64,000 nucleotides of DNA from Cellulomonas sp. SG140 (GTDB lineage: Bacteria > Actinomycetota > Actinomycetes > Actinomycetales > Cellulomonadaceae), in contig NZ_JANZLA010000008.1 in NCBI RefSeq assembly GCF_025770785.1, positions 62,001-126,000 on the forward strand, read 5' to 3'. The notes under the pieces were generated by a model. It had not been told where the DNA came from, ran no database searches, and was given only the letters and a program-made list of their open reading frames with translations. Below, one piece after another: positions 43,364 through 52,002 of this stretch. Position numbers and translations under genes: made by a program. Position 1 is the stretch's first letter; every line of letters starts with the position of its first letter.

Positions 43364-44226
43364 TTGAGCCCCGTGGTGGCGACGGACTCGATGAAGCGGC
43401 GCTGCATGAGGAGGAACAGCACCGCGAGCGGCAGCACGGCGATCAGCGAGCCGGCCATCATCGTGCCGTAGGGCACGATCCCGCTCGGTCCCGTGAGCAG
43501 CGTCAGCCCCGAGGTGATGGTGCCCATCTCCGGCGTGGTGGTGAACACGAGCGGCCACAGCAGGTCGTTCCAGTTGTTCACGAACGTGAAGATCGCCAGC
43601 GTCATCAGCGCCGGGACGGCGTTGGGCAGCACAATCGAGCGGAAAATGCGCAGCTCGCTGGCGCCGTCGATCCGGGCGGCGCTGTCCAGGTCTCGCGGCA
43701 GCGAGACGAAGAACTGCCGCAGGAAGAAGATCCCGAACGCGTCGGCCGCCCGCGGCACGATCATCCCCGCGAAGGTGTTCACCCAGCCGAGGTGCGCCAC
43801 CAGCTGGTAGACGGGGATCAGCGTCGCCTGGAACGGGATCATCAGGCTCGCGACGATCGCCACCAGCAGCACGCGGTTGCCGCGGAAGTCGAGCCGCGCC
43901 AGCGCGTAGGCGGCCAGCGAGTCGAAGACCAGGGCGAACGCGGTGACCCCGCCGGCGAACACGAAGCTGTTCAGGCACAGCCGCGCGAACGGCAGGTCGG
44001 TGAAGATGCGGCCGAAGTTGGCCAACGTCCACGAGCCCGGCAGCAGGGTGGGCGGGAACGCGTTGATCTCCGCGGTCGGCTTGAACGCCGTGAAGACGAT
44101 CACCAGGACGGGCAGCAGCACCAGCAGCGTGAGCACGGTGACGGCGGCGAGGACGAGCCAGCGCGAGGCGGCGCGGCTGGGCTGGAGCCGGCTGAACCGG
44201 CGCTGGGAGGACGTGACAGCGCTCAT
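43360..44226 (-). CDS. Carbohydrate ABC transporter permease, MalG type
   Basis: About 288 residues, six helices. The coupling loop is DSAARIDGASELRIFRSIVL; helix 1 is LVLAAVTVLTLLVLLPVLVI. The C terminus ends TTGLK, directly followed by the GH1 start. ATG 44226 overlaps the stop of the MalF-type gene by one base. With the next two genes it forms a sugar importer of the CUT1 kind; no ATPase gene is present in the operon, which is common in actinobacteria that share one ATPase (MsiK type). Confidence 0.92.
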   Translation of the reverse strand: MSAVTSSQRRFSRLQPSRAASRWLVLAAVTVLTLLVLLPVLVIVFTAFKPTAEINAFPPTLLPGSWTLANFGRIFTDLPFARLCLNSFVFAGGVTAFALVFDSLAAYALARLDFRGNRVLLVAIVASLMIPFQATLIPVYQLVAHLGWVNTFAGMIVPRAADAFGIFFLRQFFVSLPRDLDSAARIDGASELRIFRSIVLPNAVPALMTLAIFTFVNNWNDLLWPLVFTTTPEMGTITSGLTLLTGPSGIVPYGTMMAGSLIAVLPLAVLFLLMQRRFIESVATTGLK

Positions 44227-45176
44227 CAGGCGACGTCCTTCTCACGCTTGCCGAAGAACCGGAGCTGGACCAGGGAGAGGATCAGCGTGACCAGCAGCAG
44301 CACGTAGGACAGCGCCGTCGCCATGCCGAGGTCGAGCTTCTTGAAGCCCTCCTGGTAGATCTCCATGACCACCGTCTGGGTGCTGCGGTAGGGGCCGCCG
44401 CTTGTCATCACGTAGATCTGGTCGAACGCCTGCAGGGCCGCGATCATCGCGAACACGACGACGAAGGTCAGGGTGCTGCTCAGCTGCGGCAGCGTGACGT
44501 TCCAGAACCGCCGCCAGGCGCCGGCACCGTCGAGCTTGGCCGCCTCGTACAGCGCCACCGGGATCTCCTGCAGACCGGCGATGAAGATGACCATGTAGAA
44601 GCCGACGTTCTTCCAGACGGCGACGAGCACCACGGTGGGCATCGCCCAGGTCGGGTCCTGCAGCACGTTGCCCACGTGCAGGCCGAGCCCGCGCAACCAG
44701 TAGGTCAGCAGGCCGATCTGCGGGTCGAGCAGGTAGCTCCACGCGAACGCCGCCACGGCCAGCGACACGATGAACGGCACGAACAACGCCGTGCGGAACA
44801 CGTTGCGGCCGATCAGCGAGCGGGTGGTCAGCAGCAGGGCCAGCGCCAGCGCGCCGACCAGGGCCACCGGCGTGAACATCACGGTGTACAGCGCCGTGCT
44901 GCCGAGCGTCGCGAGGATCTTGTGGTCCGTGAAGATGCGGACGTAGTTCGCCAGGCCCACCCAGGTCTCGGCGCCGAAGCCGCTGGCGTCCGTGAACGAC
45001 AGGCGCAGCGCCGACACCATCGGCCAGGCGACGAACGCGAGCAGGATCACCAGCGCCGGCGCCATGAACAGCACGGCGACGCGGGTCTGGTGCCCGGCGG
45101 CGACCGGTCGACCGCCGAGCGGTGCGGGTGCCCGGTAGGACACCCGTGGACCGCGGGTGCGGGTGGATGTGGCCAT
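44226..45176 (-). CDS. Carbohydrate ABC transporter permease, MalF type
   Basis: About 316 residues. A 50-residue cytosolic N terminus, first helix VAVLFMAPALVILLAFVAWP, large periplasmic loop with VGLANYVRIFTDHKI, and the coupling motif YEAAKLDGAGAWRRFWNVTL. Start ATG 45176 has AGGAG seven bases upstream. It is separated from the binding-protein gene by 75 bp that contain a hairpin, which usually keeps permease levels below those of the binding protein. Confidence 0.92.
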   Translation of the reverse strand: MATSTRTRGPRVSYRAPAPLGGRPVAAGHQTRVAVLFMAPALVILLAFVAWPMVSALRLSFTDASGFGAETWVGLANYVRIFTDHKILATLGSTALYTVMFTPVALVGALALALLLTTRSLIGRNVFRTALFVPFIVSLAVAAFAWSYLLDPQIGLLTYWLRGLGLHVGNVLQDPTWAMPTVVLVAVWKNVGFYMVIFIAGLQEIPVALYEAAKLDGAGAWRRFWNVTLPQLSSTLTFVVVFAMIAALQAFDQIYVMTSGGPYRSTQTVVMEIYQEGFKKLDLGMATALSYVLLLVTLILSLVQLRFFGKREKDVA

Positions 45177-45196
45177 GGTGGTTCTCCTGGGGAGGG

Positions 45197-45239
45197 GCGG
45201 TGGCCGCCGGCCCGTCGTCGTCAGGACGACGGCCACCGC
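45197..45239 (-). terminator. Hairpin between binding-protein and permease genes (attenuator-like)
   Basis: GCGGTGGCCG (45197-45206) pairs perfectly with CGGCCACCGC (45230-45239); an inner GTCGTC/GACGAC pair can extend it. It lies between the binding protein stop and the permease start, a place where partial terminators lower downstream expression. Confidence 0.55.
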
Positions 45240-45251
45240 GGGTGCGTCGGC

Positions 45252-46523
45252 TCAGCCGGCCAGCGACTGCTGGACAGCGGTGGAGGCGGTCTTCAGCAGA
45301 CCGGCGGGGTCTCCTCCGGCCAACGCCTTCTGGGTGGCCTCGTCCACCGACTTGAGGATGTCGCTGCTGGTGGCCACGCCGGGCAGCAGCGGCTTGGCCG
45401 TGCCGGCGATCTCGGTCAGCGACGCGACGACGGGGTTGGAGGACACGGCGCTCGACGGGATGTCGGTGCGCAGCGGGGGCCAGCCGGAGCCGAGCGACCA
45501 CTGCGTGGCGACGTCCTTGGAGAACAGGTAGTCGAAGAACTTCTCGGCAGCGGCCTTCTTCGCCGCACCGGCCTGCGCCGTGACGGCCGCGGAGATGCCG
45601 ATGGCCGAGGCGCCCTGACCCTTCGGACCGGCAGGGATGCCCGCGATGCCGTAGTCGATCTTGTTCTCGGTGGCGACGCTCGCCATCCACGGGCCGCCGA
45701 TCTCCATCGCGGCCTTGCCGGAGGAGAACAGCTTGTCCGAGGCCACGCCGTCCAGGCCGGTGGGCGAGATCTTGTCCTGCGTGACGGCCTTGGCCCAGTA
45801 GGTCAGCGTCTGGACGTTGGCGTCGGAGTCGACCACGGACTTCGTGCCGTCCACCAGGGCGCCGCCGTTGCCGTAGAACAGGCTGGCCCACACGCCGTTG
45901 CCGACGGTGGCGTGGTCCGGCAGCGCGAGCCCGTACTGCTCCGGCGTGCCGTCGCCGTTCTGGTCGACCGTCAGCTTCTTGGCGTCGGCCACCCACTCGT
46001 CCCAGGTGGTGGGGAAGGTGGTGATGCCGGCCTTGGCGAACAGGGCCTTGTTGTAGATCACGGACAGGGGGACGAAGCCGGTGGGGACGCCGTAGTAGGA
46101 GCCGTTCACCTTCTCCATCTCGACGGCGTTGGGGTTCAGCGACGCGCTCTTGGTGGTGGCGCTGGAGTAGAAGTCGTCGAGCTTGGCGAAGGCGCCCTTG
46201 GCGGCGTAGACCGGCAGGTTCTCCGCGGGCAGGGCGACGATGTCCGGCCCCTGCTTGGCGGAGAGGGCGGGGAGCAGGGTGTCGCCGATGACGGCCCAGG
46301 TCTTGGTCGTCGTGGTGATCTTGACGCCGCTCTGGGACGCGTTGAAGTCCTGGACGATCTTGTCGAGGACCTTGCCGTCGGCCTCGGTGTAGCCGTGCCA
46401 GAAGGTCAGGCTGACGGGACCGGCAGAGGCGGTGCTGGACGAGCTGGCCGGGCCGGAGCACCCCGTGAGTGCGAGAGCCGCACCGAGGGTGACGACCGCG
46501 AGTGTCGCGACGGTGTTCTTCAT
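45252..46523 (-). CDS. Sugar ABC transporter substrate-binding lipoprotein
   Basis: About 423 residues. Lipoprotein signal with lipobox ALTGCSG (Cys22), Ser-rich linker, then a family 1 extracellular binding protein: VSLTFWHGYTEADGKVLDKI, PTTWDEWVADAKKLT, SSGKAAMEIGGPWMASV and KAAAEKFFDYLFSKD. It captures an oligosaccharide at the cell surface for the permeases. The upstream region has two adjoining palindromic operators. The ligand is not evident; the linked GH1 enzyme suggests a beta-linked gluco-oligosaccharide. Confidence 0.93.
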   Translation of the reverse strand: MKNTVATLAVVTLGAALALTGCSGPASSSSTASAGPVSLTFWHGYTEADGKVLDKIVQDFNASQSGVKITTTTKTWAVIGDTLLPALSAKQGPDIVALPAENLPVYAAKGAFAKLDDFYSSATTKSASLNPNAVEMEKVNGSYYGVPTGFVPLSVIYNKALFAKAGITTFPTTWDEWVADAKKLTVDQNGDGTPEQYGLALPDHATVGNGVWASLFYGNGGALVDGTKSVVDSDANVQTLTYWAKAVTQDKISPTGLDGVASDKLFSSGKAAMEIGGPWMASVATENKIDYGIAGIPAGPKGQGASAIGISAAVTAQAGAAKKAAAEKFFDYLFSKDVATQWSLGSGWPPLRTDIPSSAVSSNPVVASLTEIAGTAKPLLPGVATSSDILKSVDEATQKALAGGDPAGLLKTASTAVQQSLAG

Positions 46524-46565
46524 CGAAGGCCTCTCTCGGATCGACCACTTCGTCGATCGTCGGGT

Positions 46566-46593
46566 TTACAACGTTGCAATTGCAACGTTTGAA
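46566..46593. promoter_or_regulatory. Two abutting LacI-type operators
   Basis: TTACAACGTTGCAA (46566-46579) and TTGCAACGTTTGAA (46580-46593) are near-palindromes with the LacI central CG. Their inner halves join into a perfect 20-bp palindrome at 46570-46589. They lie 43-70 bp upstream of the binding-protein gene, as expected for the adjacent LacI regulator. Confidence 0.75.
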
Positions 46594-46779
46594 CGGGACT
46601 GTAGCCACCGCCTCGGGAGGTGTCAACGGAGCGCCGCGACGCTGCGCGGTCGAGCTGCTCCTCATCGTCACGCGGGCGAGCCGCTCCCGCATGTCACCTG
46701 CGATGCAGAGCCGGCCACGGTCGGCGACGGACCGCCGTCCAGGCGACGATGTCGGTCGGCGATCCGGTGCCACTGATGC

Positions 46780-46793
46780 TTGCAACGTTATAA
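46780..46793. promoter_or_regulatory. LacI-type operator before the lacI gene
   Basis: TTGCAACGTTATAA shares the left half TTGCAACGTT with the two operators at 46566-46593 and lies 10 bp before the regulator start. It probably mediates autoregulation and could also support DNA looping. Confidence 0.65.
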
Positions 46794-46802
46794 CCTCTGG
46801 GC

Positions 46803-47837
46803 GTGGCAGACAGCACCCGAGCCGGAGACGGCGCCCCGACCCTGCACGACGTCGCGGCCGCCGCGGGGGTCTCCTTCTCCACCGTCTCCAACGTGATCCG
46901 CAACCACCCGCACGTGCGCGAGTCCACGCGCCAGCGGGTGATGGACGCGATCGCGGCGGTCGGCTACCGACCCAACCTCGTCGCGCGGAACCTGCGCTCC
47001 GGGCGCAGCGGCGTGATCGGGCTGGCGGTGCCCGAGCTGAACCAGTCGTACTTCGCGCAGCTGGCAGACGACGTGATCCGCGCGGCCGGCGCCGAGGGCT
47101 ACGTGGTGCTGGTCGAGCAGACCGGCGGCCGCCGGGAACGGGAGCGCGAGCTGCTGCGCGACCCCCGCCTGGCCCTGACCGACGGCACCCTGATCAGCCC
47201 TCTCGGGCTCACCCGCGACGACGCGAAGGACATCGCGCTCGGCCGCCCTGTCGTCGTGCTCGGCCAGCCGCTGCTCGACGAGGCCGACCACCTGACCATG
47301 CAGCACGAGGCGGCGGCGCGCGCCGCCACCACGCACCTCATCGACGGCGGCCGCACGCGCATCGTGCTGCTCGGCGCCCACCCGGCCGAGCAGGGCACCA
47401 CGGCCTCCCTACGCCGGGACGGGTACCGGGCGGCGCTCGAGGCGGCGGGGCTGCCGACGCCGGACGAGCTGGTGGTGCCCATCGAGGTGTGGGACCGGCA
47501 CCACGGGGCGGCGGCGATGTGGGAGCTGCTGCGCTCCGGCACGGTGTTCGACGCGGTGTTCGCGATGAACGACGACCTGGCGCTCGGCGCGATGCGCGCC
47601 CTGCACGAGCGCGGCCTGCGCATGCCGGCGGACGTCGCCGTCATCGGGTTCGACGACATCGACGAGGGCCGCTACTCCTACCCCAGCCTGTCCACCGTCG
47701 ACCCGGGTCGCCGGCAGATCGCCGAGCTGGCCGTCGCGATGCTGCTCGAACGGATCATGGGCACCACCGACGCTGCCCCCGGCCGCATGGTCGCGCCCGA
47801 CTTCCGCATCGTCGTGCGGGAGTCCAGCACCGTCTGA
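46803..47837 (+). CDS. LacI-family transcriptional regulator
   Basis: About 344 residues. HTH: TLHDVAAAAGVSFSTVSNVI, hinge RPNLVARNLRSG, then a sugar-binding domain with AVPELNQSYFAQLADDVIRA and VAVIGFDDIDEGRYSYPSLS. GTG 46803 gives the usual short lead. Divergent from the ABC/GH1 operon at 42119-46523, with three copies of a TTGCAACGTT half-site between. It should repress that operon until a sugar ligand binds. Confidence 0.93.
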   Translation: MADSTRAGDGAPTLHDVAAAAGVSFSTVSNVIRNHPHVRESTRQRVMDAIAAVGYRPNLVARNLRSGRSGVIGLAVPELNQSYFAQLADDVIRAAGAEGYVVLVEQTGGRRERERELLRDPRLALTDGTLISPLGLTRDDAKDIALGRPVVVLGQPLLDEADHLTMQHEAAARAATTHLIDGGRTRIVLLGAHPAEQGTTASLRRDGYRAALEAAGLPTPDELVVPIEVWDRHHGAAAMWELLRSGTVFDAVFAMNDDLALGAMRALHERGLRMPADVAVIGFDDIDEGRYSYPSLSTVDPGRRQIAELAVAMLLERIMGTTDAAPGRMVAPDFRIVVRESSTV

Positions 47838-47852
47838 CCCGCCGCGCGTGAC

Positions 47853-48632
47853 CTACGACAGGAGGGTCGGCTCACCCGGCGTCAGCACGAGCAGGCGGTC
47901 TGCGATACCGGCCGCGTCGAAGGCCGCCGCCACCTCGCCGACCCCCTCAGTGAAGTGCTCCCAGCCCTCGGCGTGCACCGGCACCACCACGGACGCGTCG
48001 AGCAGCGCGGCGACCCGCGCGGCCCGCTCCCCGTTCAGCGTCATCGGCTCCGGCCCGAACCGACCGACGTTGGCGGCGCCGACGAACAGCACGGCGACGT
48101 CCACCCGCCCGATGCGCGCGGCGATCTGCTCGACGACGTCCACACCGGCGTTGTCCCCCGACACGTAGACCGTCGGCAGACCCTCGCCCTGCAGCAGGAA
48201 GCCGGTGACGTCGCCGGACAGCGCCTCGGCACCGACCGGCCCGTGCCGGGCCGGCAGCGCGGTGACCGTCAGCGGGCCGACGGTCGTCTGCTCCCACGGC
48301 GCCAGGCCGGTGACGTGCTCGATGCGCCCTGCCGCGGCGGGTGTGGACAGCACCAGCGGGACGCGGTCCAGGAAGGCGCGGCCGGACACGTCGAGGTTGT
48401 CGAAGTGCTGGTCGTGGGACAGCAGCACGGCGTCGACCGGACCGAGGTCGTCGGGGCCGACGGCGGGGGCGGTCAGCTTGGTCAGCACCCGCGGCGCCTG
48501 GTAGGAGCGCGGTTCGTCGAAGGTCGGGTCGGTGAGCAGCGTGACGCCGCCCAGTCGGAGGAGCAGGGTCGGGCCGCCGACCAGCAGGGCCTCGACCGCC
48601 GAAGCGGATGACGTACGGGGTTCGGAGGTCAC
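47853..48632 (-). CDS. MBL-fold metallohydrolase (UlaG-like)
   Basis: About 259 residues. Metallo-beta-lactamase fold: GGPTLLLRLGGVTLLTDPTF, metal motif LLSHDQHFDNLD (the usual HxHxDH is altered to HDQHFD), LPARHGPVG, YVSGDNAGVDVVEQI and VPVHAEGWEHF. Members of this COG2220-type group include UlaG lactonases and N-acyl-ethanolamine hydrolases; the substrate is unknown. GTG 48632 begins the conserved region. Convergent with the lacI gene, 15 bp apart. Confidence 0.85.
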   Translation of the reverse strand: MTSEPRTSSASAVEALLVGGPTLLLRLGGVTLLTDPTFDEPRSYQAPRVLTKLTAPAVGPDDLGPVDAVLLSHDQHFDNLDVSGRAFLDRVPLVLSTPAAAGRIEHVTGLAPWEQTTVGPLTVTALPARHGPVGAEALSGDVTGFLLQGEGLPTVYVSGDNAGVDVVEQIAARIGRVDVAVLFVGAANVGRFGPEPMTLNGERAARVAALLDASVVVPVHAEGWEHFTEGVGEVAAAFDAAGIADRLLVLTPGEPTLLS

Positions 48633-48749
48633 GTCGTGATTCTGCAGGCGGCCGCCCACGCTGTCGTGCGTCCGCTCGGCCAGCCGCCGGGCTTGGGCGG
48701 GCGACACGGTCCGGGTGCGTCGTCGCCACCGCCTCCGTACCGTCGAACG

Positions 48750-49034
48750 ATGAGCCAACTCGCCCGAGCCGCCGACGCCGCCATCGGCTGGTACCAGCGC
48801 TCGATCTCGCCGCGGAAGGGCTGGTCGTGCGCGGCCCGGGTCGTCACGGGCGGCCCGTCGTGCTCGGCGGCGGCGCGGGAGGCCGTCCGCACCCGGGGCG
48901 CGCTCGGCGCCGTGCTGCCGACGCTGGCACAGCTGGCGCTCTGCTACCGCGCCGCGCTGATGATCACGCCGGCCCGCCTGCACGGCGAGGGCGTCTGCTG
49001 CTGCGGGCCTATCCCGGTCCCGTTCCGGTTCTGA
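48750..49034 (+). CDS. yidD: YidD-like membrane protein insertion efficiency factor
   Basis: About 94 residues. The N terminus matches the YidD pattern: AIGWYQRSISPRKGWSCAAR, then CSAAAREAVRTRGALGAV. YidD assists YidC-dependent insertion and is normally found with rpmH, rnpA and yidC; here it stands alone with an unusual C terminus (GVCCCGPIPVPFRF) rich in Cys. It may be a second, stray copy. Start ATG 48750; an upstream ATG at 48636 lies in the start region of the divergent gene and gives a Pro-rich lead. Confidence 0.75.
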   Translation: MSQLARAADAAIGWYQRSISPRKGWSCAARVVTGGPSCSAAAREAVRTRGALGAVLPTLAQLALCYRAALMITPARLHGEGVCCCGPIPVPFRF

Positions 49035-49069
49035 TCGGAACCGGGCGGTTCATCGCTGGCCGTGGTTGC

Positions 49070-49495
49070 TCAGCGGGTGGCCGGTCCCGTGCCGGTCAGC
49101 GTGTCCAGCAGGTGCTGGAGCTGGCTGCGCTGCGCGGCGTCCAGCGGGGCGAACAGCTCATCGAGCTCCTTCTCCACCACCCGGCCACCCTCGTCGAGCA
49201 GCCTGCGGCCCTCCGCCGTCAGCGCGTGGTGCAGGCGACGGCCTCCCCCCGAGCTGCGCTCGATCAGCCCCGCGCGCAGCAGCCGCGTCGAGAGCGTCGC
49301 GAACGCCTGGTCGCTCATGAACGTCATGCCGGCCAGCTCGTGTCCCGAGGCATCCGGGTTCGAGTCGATCGCGCGCAGCACGTCCCACTGCACCAGGCTC
49401 ACGCCGACCGCGCGCAGGGCGGTGTCCATGGTCCGGTGGTCGCGCCACTGGGCGCGCTTGAGGCTCTGGCCGAGCCGCTGGAGGGACGTCTGCAT
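49070..49495 (-). CDS. MarR-family regulator
   Basis: About 141 residues. Winged helix: SLVQWDVLRAIDSNPDASGH, MSDQAFATLSTRLLRAGLIE and the wing SSGGGRRLHHALTAEG; the C-terminal helix LDELFAPLDAAQRSQLQHLL contributes to the dimer. Divergent from an MFS transporter gene with only 56 bp between the two starts, where two TCAAC-TGTT-type boxes lie. This is the classic layout for a drug- or toxin-responsive repressor controlling an exporter. Confidence 0.9.
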   Translation of the reverse strand: MQTSLQRLGQSLKRAQWRDHRTMDTALRAVGVSLVQWDVLRAIDSNPDASGHELAGMTFMSDQAFATLSTRLLRAGLIERSSGGGRRLHHALTAEGRRLLDEGGRVVEKELDELFAPLDAAQRSQLQHLLDTLTGTGPATR

Positions 49496-49511
49496 GGCGC
49501 CGATCCTAGTC

Positions 49512-49537
49512 TCAACTTGTTTATCTCAACATGTTGA
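49512..49537. promoter_or_regulatory. MarR operator candidates between marR and the MFS gene
   Basis: TCAACATGTTGA (49526-49537) is a perfect 12-bp palindrome. TCAACTTGTTTA (49512-49523) is a degenerate copy 14 bp away. Both lie between the divergent starts and could cover both promoters. Confidence 0.7.
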
Positions 49538-49551
49538 CTTAGCGTCCTCGC

Positions 49552-50805
49552 GTGACCTCGCAGCCGAACCCGCCCGCAGGCATCGCCGATGCACCCGTAG
49601 CCCCGGCACTCCCCCGGCGCAGCACCGGCACGGTGCTCGCGCTGTGCATGTCGATGCTGGTGGCGTACTGGCCGTTCTCCGTGGCGACGGGTGCGCTCGC
49701 CCTCGTCGCACGCACCACGCACGCCACCGGCGCCACGCTCGCGTGGGTGCCCGACGCGTTCGCGACGGCGATCGCGGTCGCGGTGCTGCCGGCCGGCGCG
49801 CTGGTCGCCCGGCGCGGAGCAGCACAGGTGGTCCGCGTGGGACTCGCACTCACGGCCGCCGGTACGGTCGTGATGGCTGGCGGGCTGGTCGCTCCGCGGG
49901 CCGCACTGGGGGCGGCGTGGGTCGGCGAGGGTCTCGCCGGCGTCGGAGCGGCGCTCGCGATGACCGGCAGCCTGGTGGCCCTCAGCCGGATCCCCGGGGA
50001 CGGTGCGGCGCGGGCACGACGGACGGCCGGCTGGTCCGCCGCCACGGTCGCCGGGCTGGGCACCGGACCGTTCCTGGTGGCGGCCGTGGTGCTGGTGGGC
50101 GACTGGCGGTTGGTCGCCGCGCCGGTCGTGCTCGGCGCTCTTGCCCTGGTCGCGGCGCTGCGGTCCGCCGGTGGGGACCCGGCTTCGGCCGGGCGACGCA
50201 CACCCCTGGTCCCCACGGCGCTGTTCCGCAGTGCGACGTTCGACCTCGCCTCGCTCGGCGCCGGCGGTGTGCTGCTGGTGACCGTCGGCATCGTGGTGAC
50301 CGTCGGGCTGTACCTGGACGGTCAGCACGTCGGCGCGCTCGGCGCCGCCACTCGGCTCGCCGCCTTCTTCGTCGCGAACGCGGTCGCCGGTCTGCTCGCC
50401 GGGCGCCTCGCCGCGCAGGTCCGGCCGGCCGCGCTCCTGGTATGCGGACTGGCCCTGGGGACGGTGGGCGCGCTCAGCCTGGCGACGCTGGACGACGGCC
50501 GGTTCGGCCCCGTGGCGCTACGCCTGCTGGTGATGGGCGCCGGCTGCGGGGTGGTCATGGCCACCTCCCCCGCGGTGGCGGTCGGCTCGGTCCCGGCCGC
50601 GCTGGTGCCGGCTGCCGGCGGCGTGAGCAACGCGATCCGCCAGACCGGCGCCGCCCTCGGGCCAATCGTCTTCGGCACCCTGCTGACCGCGGGCACGCTC
50701 CCCGCCCTCGTCGTCCACCGCGCCGGGCTGCTGGCCGCGGCCGTCCTCCTGCTGCTCACCCTCGCCTGCCTGCCGCTGCTCCGGTCCGCGGCGCCCCAGG
50801 CCTGA
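49552..50805 (+). CDS. MFS transporter
   Basis: About 417 residues, roughly 12 helices. Features: LALCMSMLVAYWPFSVATGA, GALVARRGAAQVVRVG (motif A-like loop), RRTAGWSAATVAGLGTGPFL and the second half beginning ATFDLASLGAGG. Such proteins export drugs or metabolites by proton antiport. GTG 49552 lies only 14 bp after the palindromic operator and has no SD, so the mRNA may be leaderless. Controlled most likely by the divergent MarR. Confidence 0.88.
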   Translation: MTSQPNPPAGIADAPVAPALPRRSTGTVLALCMSMLVAYWPFSVATGALALVARTTHATGATLAWVPDAFATAIAVAVLPAGALVARRGAAQVVRVGLALTAAGTVVMAGGLVAPRAALGAAWVGEGLAGVGAALAMTGSLVALSRIPGDGAARARRTAGWSAATVAGLGTGPFLVAAVVLVGDWRLVAAPVVLGALALVAALRSAGGDPASAGRRTPLVPTALFRSATFDLASLGAGGVLLVTVGIVVTVGLYLDGQHVGALGAATRLAAFFVANAVAGLLAGRLAAQVRPAALLVCGLALGTVGALSLATLDDGRFGPVALRLLVMGAGCGVVMATSPAVAVGSVPAALVPAAGGVSNAIRQTGAALGPIVFGTLLTAGTLPALVVHRAGLLAAAVLLLLTLACLPLLRSAAPQA

Positions 50806-50812
50806 TCGCCCC

Positions 50813-50842
50813 GCTCACCCACCCGACTGCTCACCCACCCGA
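50813..50842. repeat. Pair of 14-bp direct repeats
   Basis: GCTCACCCACCCGA occurs at 50813-50826 and 50829-50842, between the MFS gene and the alpha/beta hydrolase gene. Simple duplication; no role evident. Confidence 0.6.
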
Positions 50843-50853
50843 GAGGAACCACC

Positions 50854-51657
50854 ATGACCACCGACACGTCGACCACGCTGACCACCCACGACCTCCGCAT
50901 CCAGCCCGACGTCGACCTCCGGCTGACCGAGGGCGGCACCGGCCGTCCGGTGCTCGTCCTGCACGGAGGTGGCGGCCTGCCCACCGTGCTGGTGCTCACC
51001 GCCCACCTCGCCGAGCACGCGCACGTGCTCGCGCCGACGCACCCGGGCTGGGACGGCGCACCCCGCCCGGAGACCATCGCGTCCGTCGCGGACCTCGCCG
51101 CGCTGTACGGCCGGCTGCTGCAGCAGCTCGACCTGCACGACGTAGTGGTGGTCGGCTCGTCGCTCGGCGGATGGATCGGTGCCGAGCTGGCGGCGCACGA
51201 CGACGCCGGGCGGATCGCGCACCTGGTGCTGGTCGACGCCGTCGGGATCGACGTCCCCGGCGAGCCCATCACCGACTTCTTCGCGCTGGACGCCCGCGGC
51301 GTGGCCGAGCACAGCTTCCACGACGGCGAGCGCTTCTTCACCGACCCGGCCACGCTGCCGGCCGCGGAGCTGGCGCGCATGGGCGGCAACCGGAAGACGA
51401 TGCAGGCCCTGGTGGCCGACCCGTACATGCACGACCCGTCGCTGCGGGCGCGGCTGGGCGACGTCACCGTCCCCACCACGGTGATCTGGGGCGCCAGCGA
51501 CCGGATCGTCACACCCGCCTACGGCCGCGCCTACGCGGAGTCGTTCGGCAGCGGCGCTGCGTTCGTCGTCGTGCCCGACGCGGGGCACCTGCCGCACCTC
51601 GAGCAGCCGTCGGCCACGTACGCGGTGCTCGACCCGATCGTCGCGCCGCGCCGCTGA
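50854..51657 (+). CDS. Alpha/beta hydrolase
   Basis: About 267 residues. Oxyanion motif VLHGGGGLPT, nucleophile Ser in VVGSSLGGWIGAEL, acid in WGASDRIVTP and His in DAGHLPHLEQPS. The family covers esterases, lipases and related enzymes; the substrate is not predictable. ATG 50854 has GAGAGG upstream. It follows the MFS gene by 48 bp and may be cotranscribed, so it could inactivate the compound that the exporter removes (inference). Confidence 0.87.
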   Translation: MTTDTSTTLTTHDLRIQPDVDLRLTEGGTGRPVLVLHGGGGLPTVLVLTAHLAEHAHVLAPTHPGWDGAPRPETIASVADLAALYGRLLQQLDLHDVVVVGSSLGGWIGAELAAHDDAGRIAHLVLVDAVGIDVPGEPITDFFALDARGVAEHSFHDGERFFTDPATLPAAELARMGGNRKTMQALVADPYMHDPSLRARLGDVTVPTTVIWGASDRIVTPAYGRAYAESFGSGAAFVVVPDAGHLPHLEQPSATYAVLDPIVAPRR

Positions 51658-51672
51658 CGACCCGCGTCCCCC

Positions 51673-52002
51673 TCAGGCCCCGGCGGAGCGCGCGCCGCCG
51701 TCCAGGGCGATCGCGAGCCACTCGCCGAGGCCGTCTCCCTCGAGCTGCTCGCGGGTGACCGACAGCCACGCGTCCCCCATGCGCCGACCGGTGCCCATCA
51801 CCGCCGGCTCGGCGCCGGGCCGCGCGGACAGCTCCTCGCGCCGCGCCGGGTCGATCCGCACCAGGAGGTCCCCGTGGGGACGCGACGCCACGACCAGCCG
51901 GCCGTCCACCATGAACGAGATGCCGCCGAACATCGGCACCTCACGGACGTCGCGGCCGGCCAGCGCCGTCCTGATCCGGTCCACCACCTGCACCGCGGCC
52001 AT
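51673..52002 (-). CDS. TfoX N-terminal domain protein
   Basis: About 109 residues, TfoX/Sxy N-terminal domain only: VREVPMFGGISFMVDGRLVV, ASRPHGDLLVRIDPARREEL and MGTGRRMGDAWLSVTREQL. In gamma-proteobacteria Sxy regulates competence; stand-alone actinobacterial proteins of this size have unknown function. ATG 52002 has GAGAGG upstream. Convergent with the hydrolase gene, 15 bp apart. Confidence 0.85.
   Translation of the reverse strand: MAAVQVVDRIRTALAGRDVREVPMFGGISFMVDGRLVVASRPHGDLLVRIDPARREELSARPGAEPAVMGTGRRMGDAWLSVTREQLEGDGLGEWLAIALDGGARSAGA

Noticed and set aside
46570..46589. Terminator hairpin before the binding-protein gene
   Set aside because: It is AT-rich, has no loop, and lies upstream of the gene start between divergent genes; an operator is the better reading.
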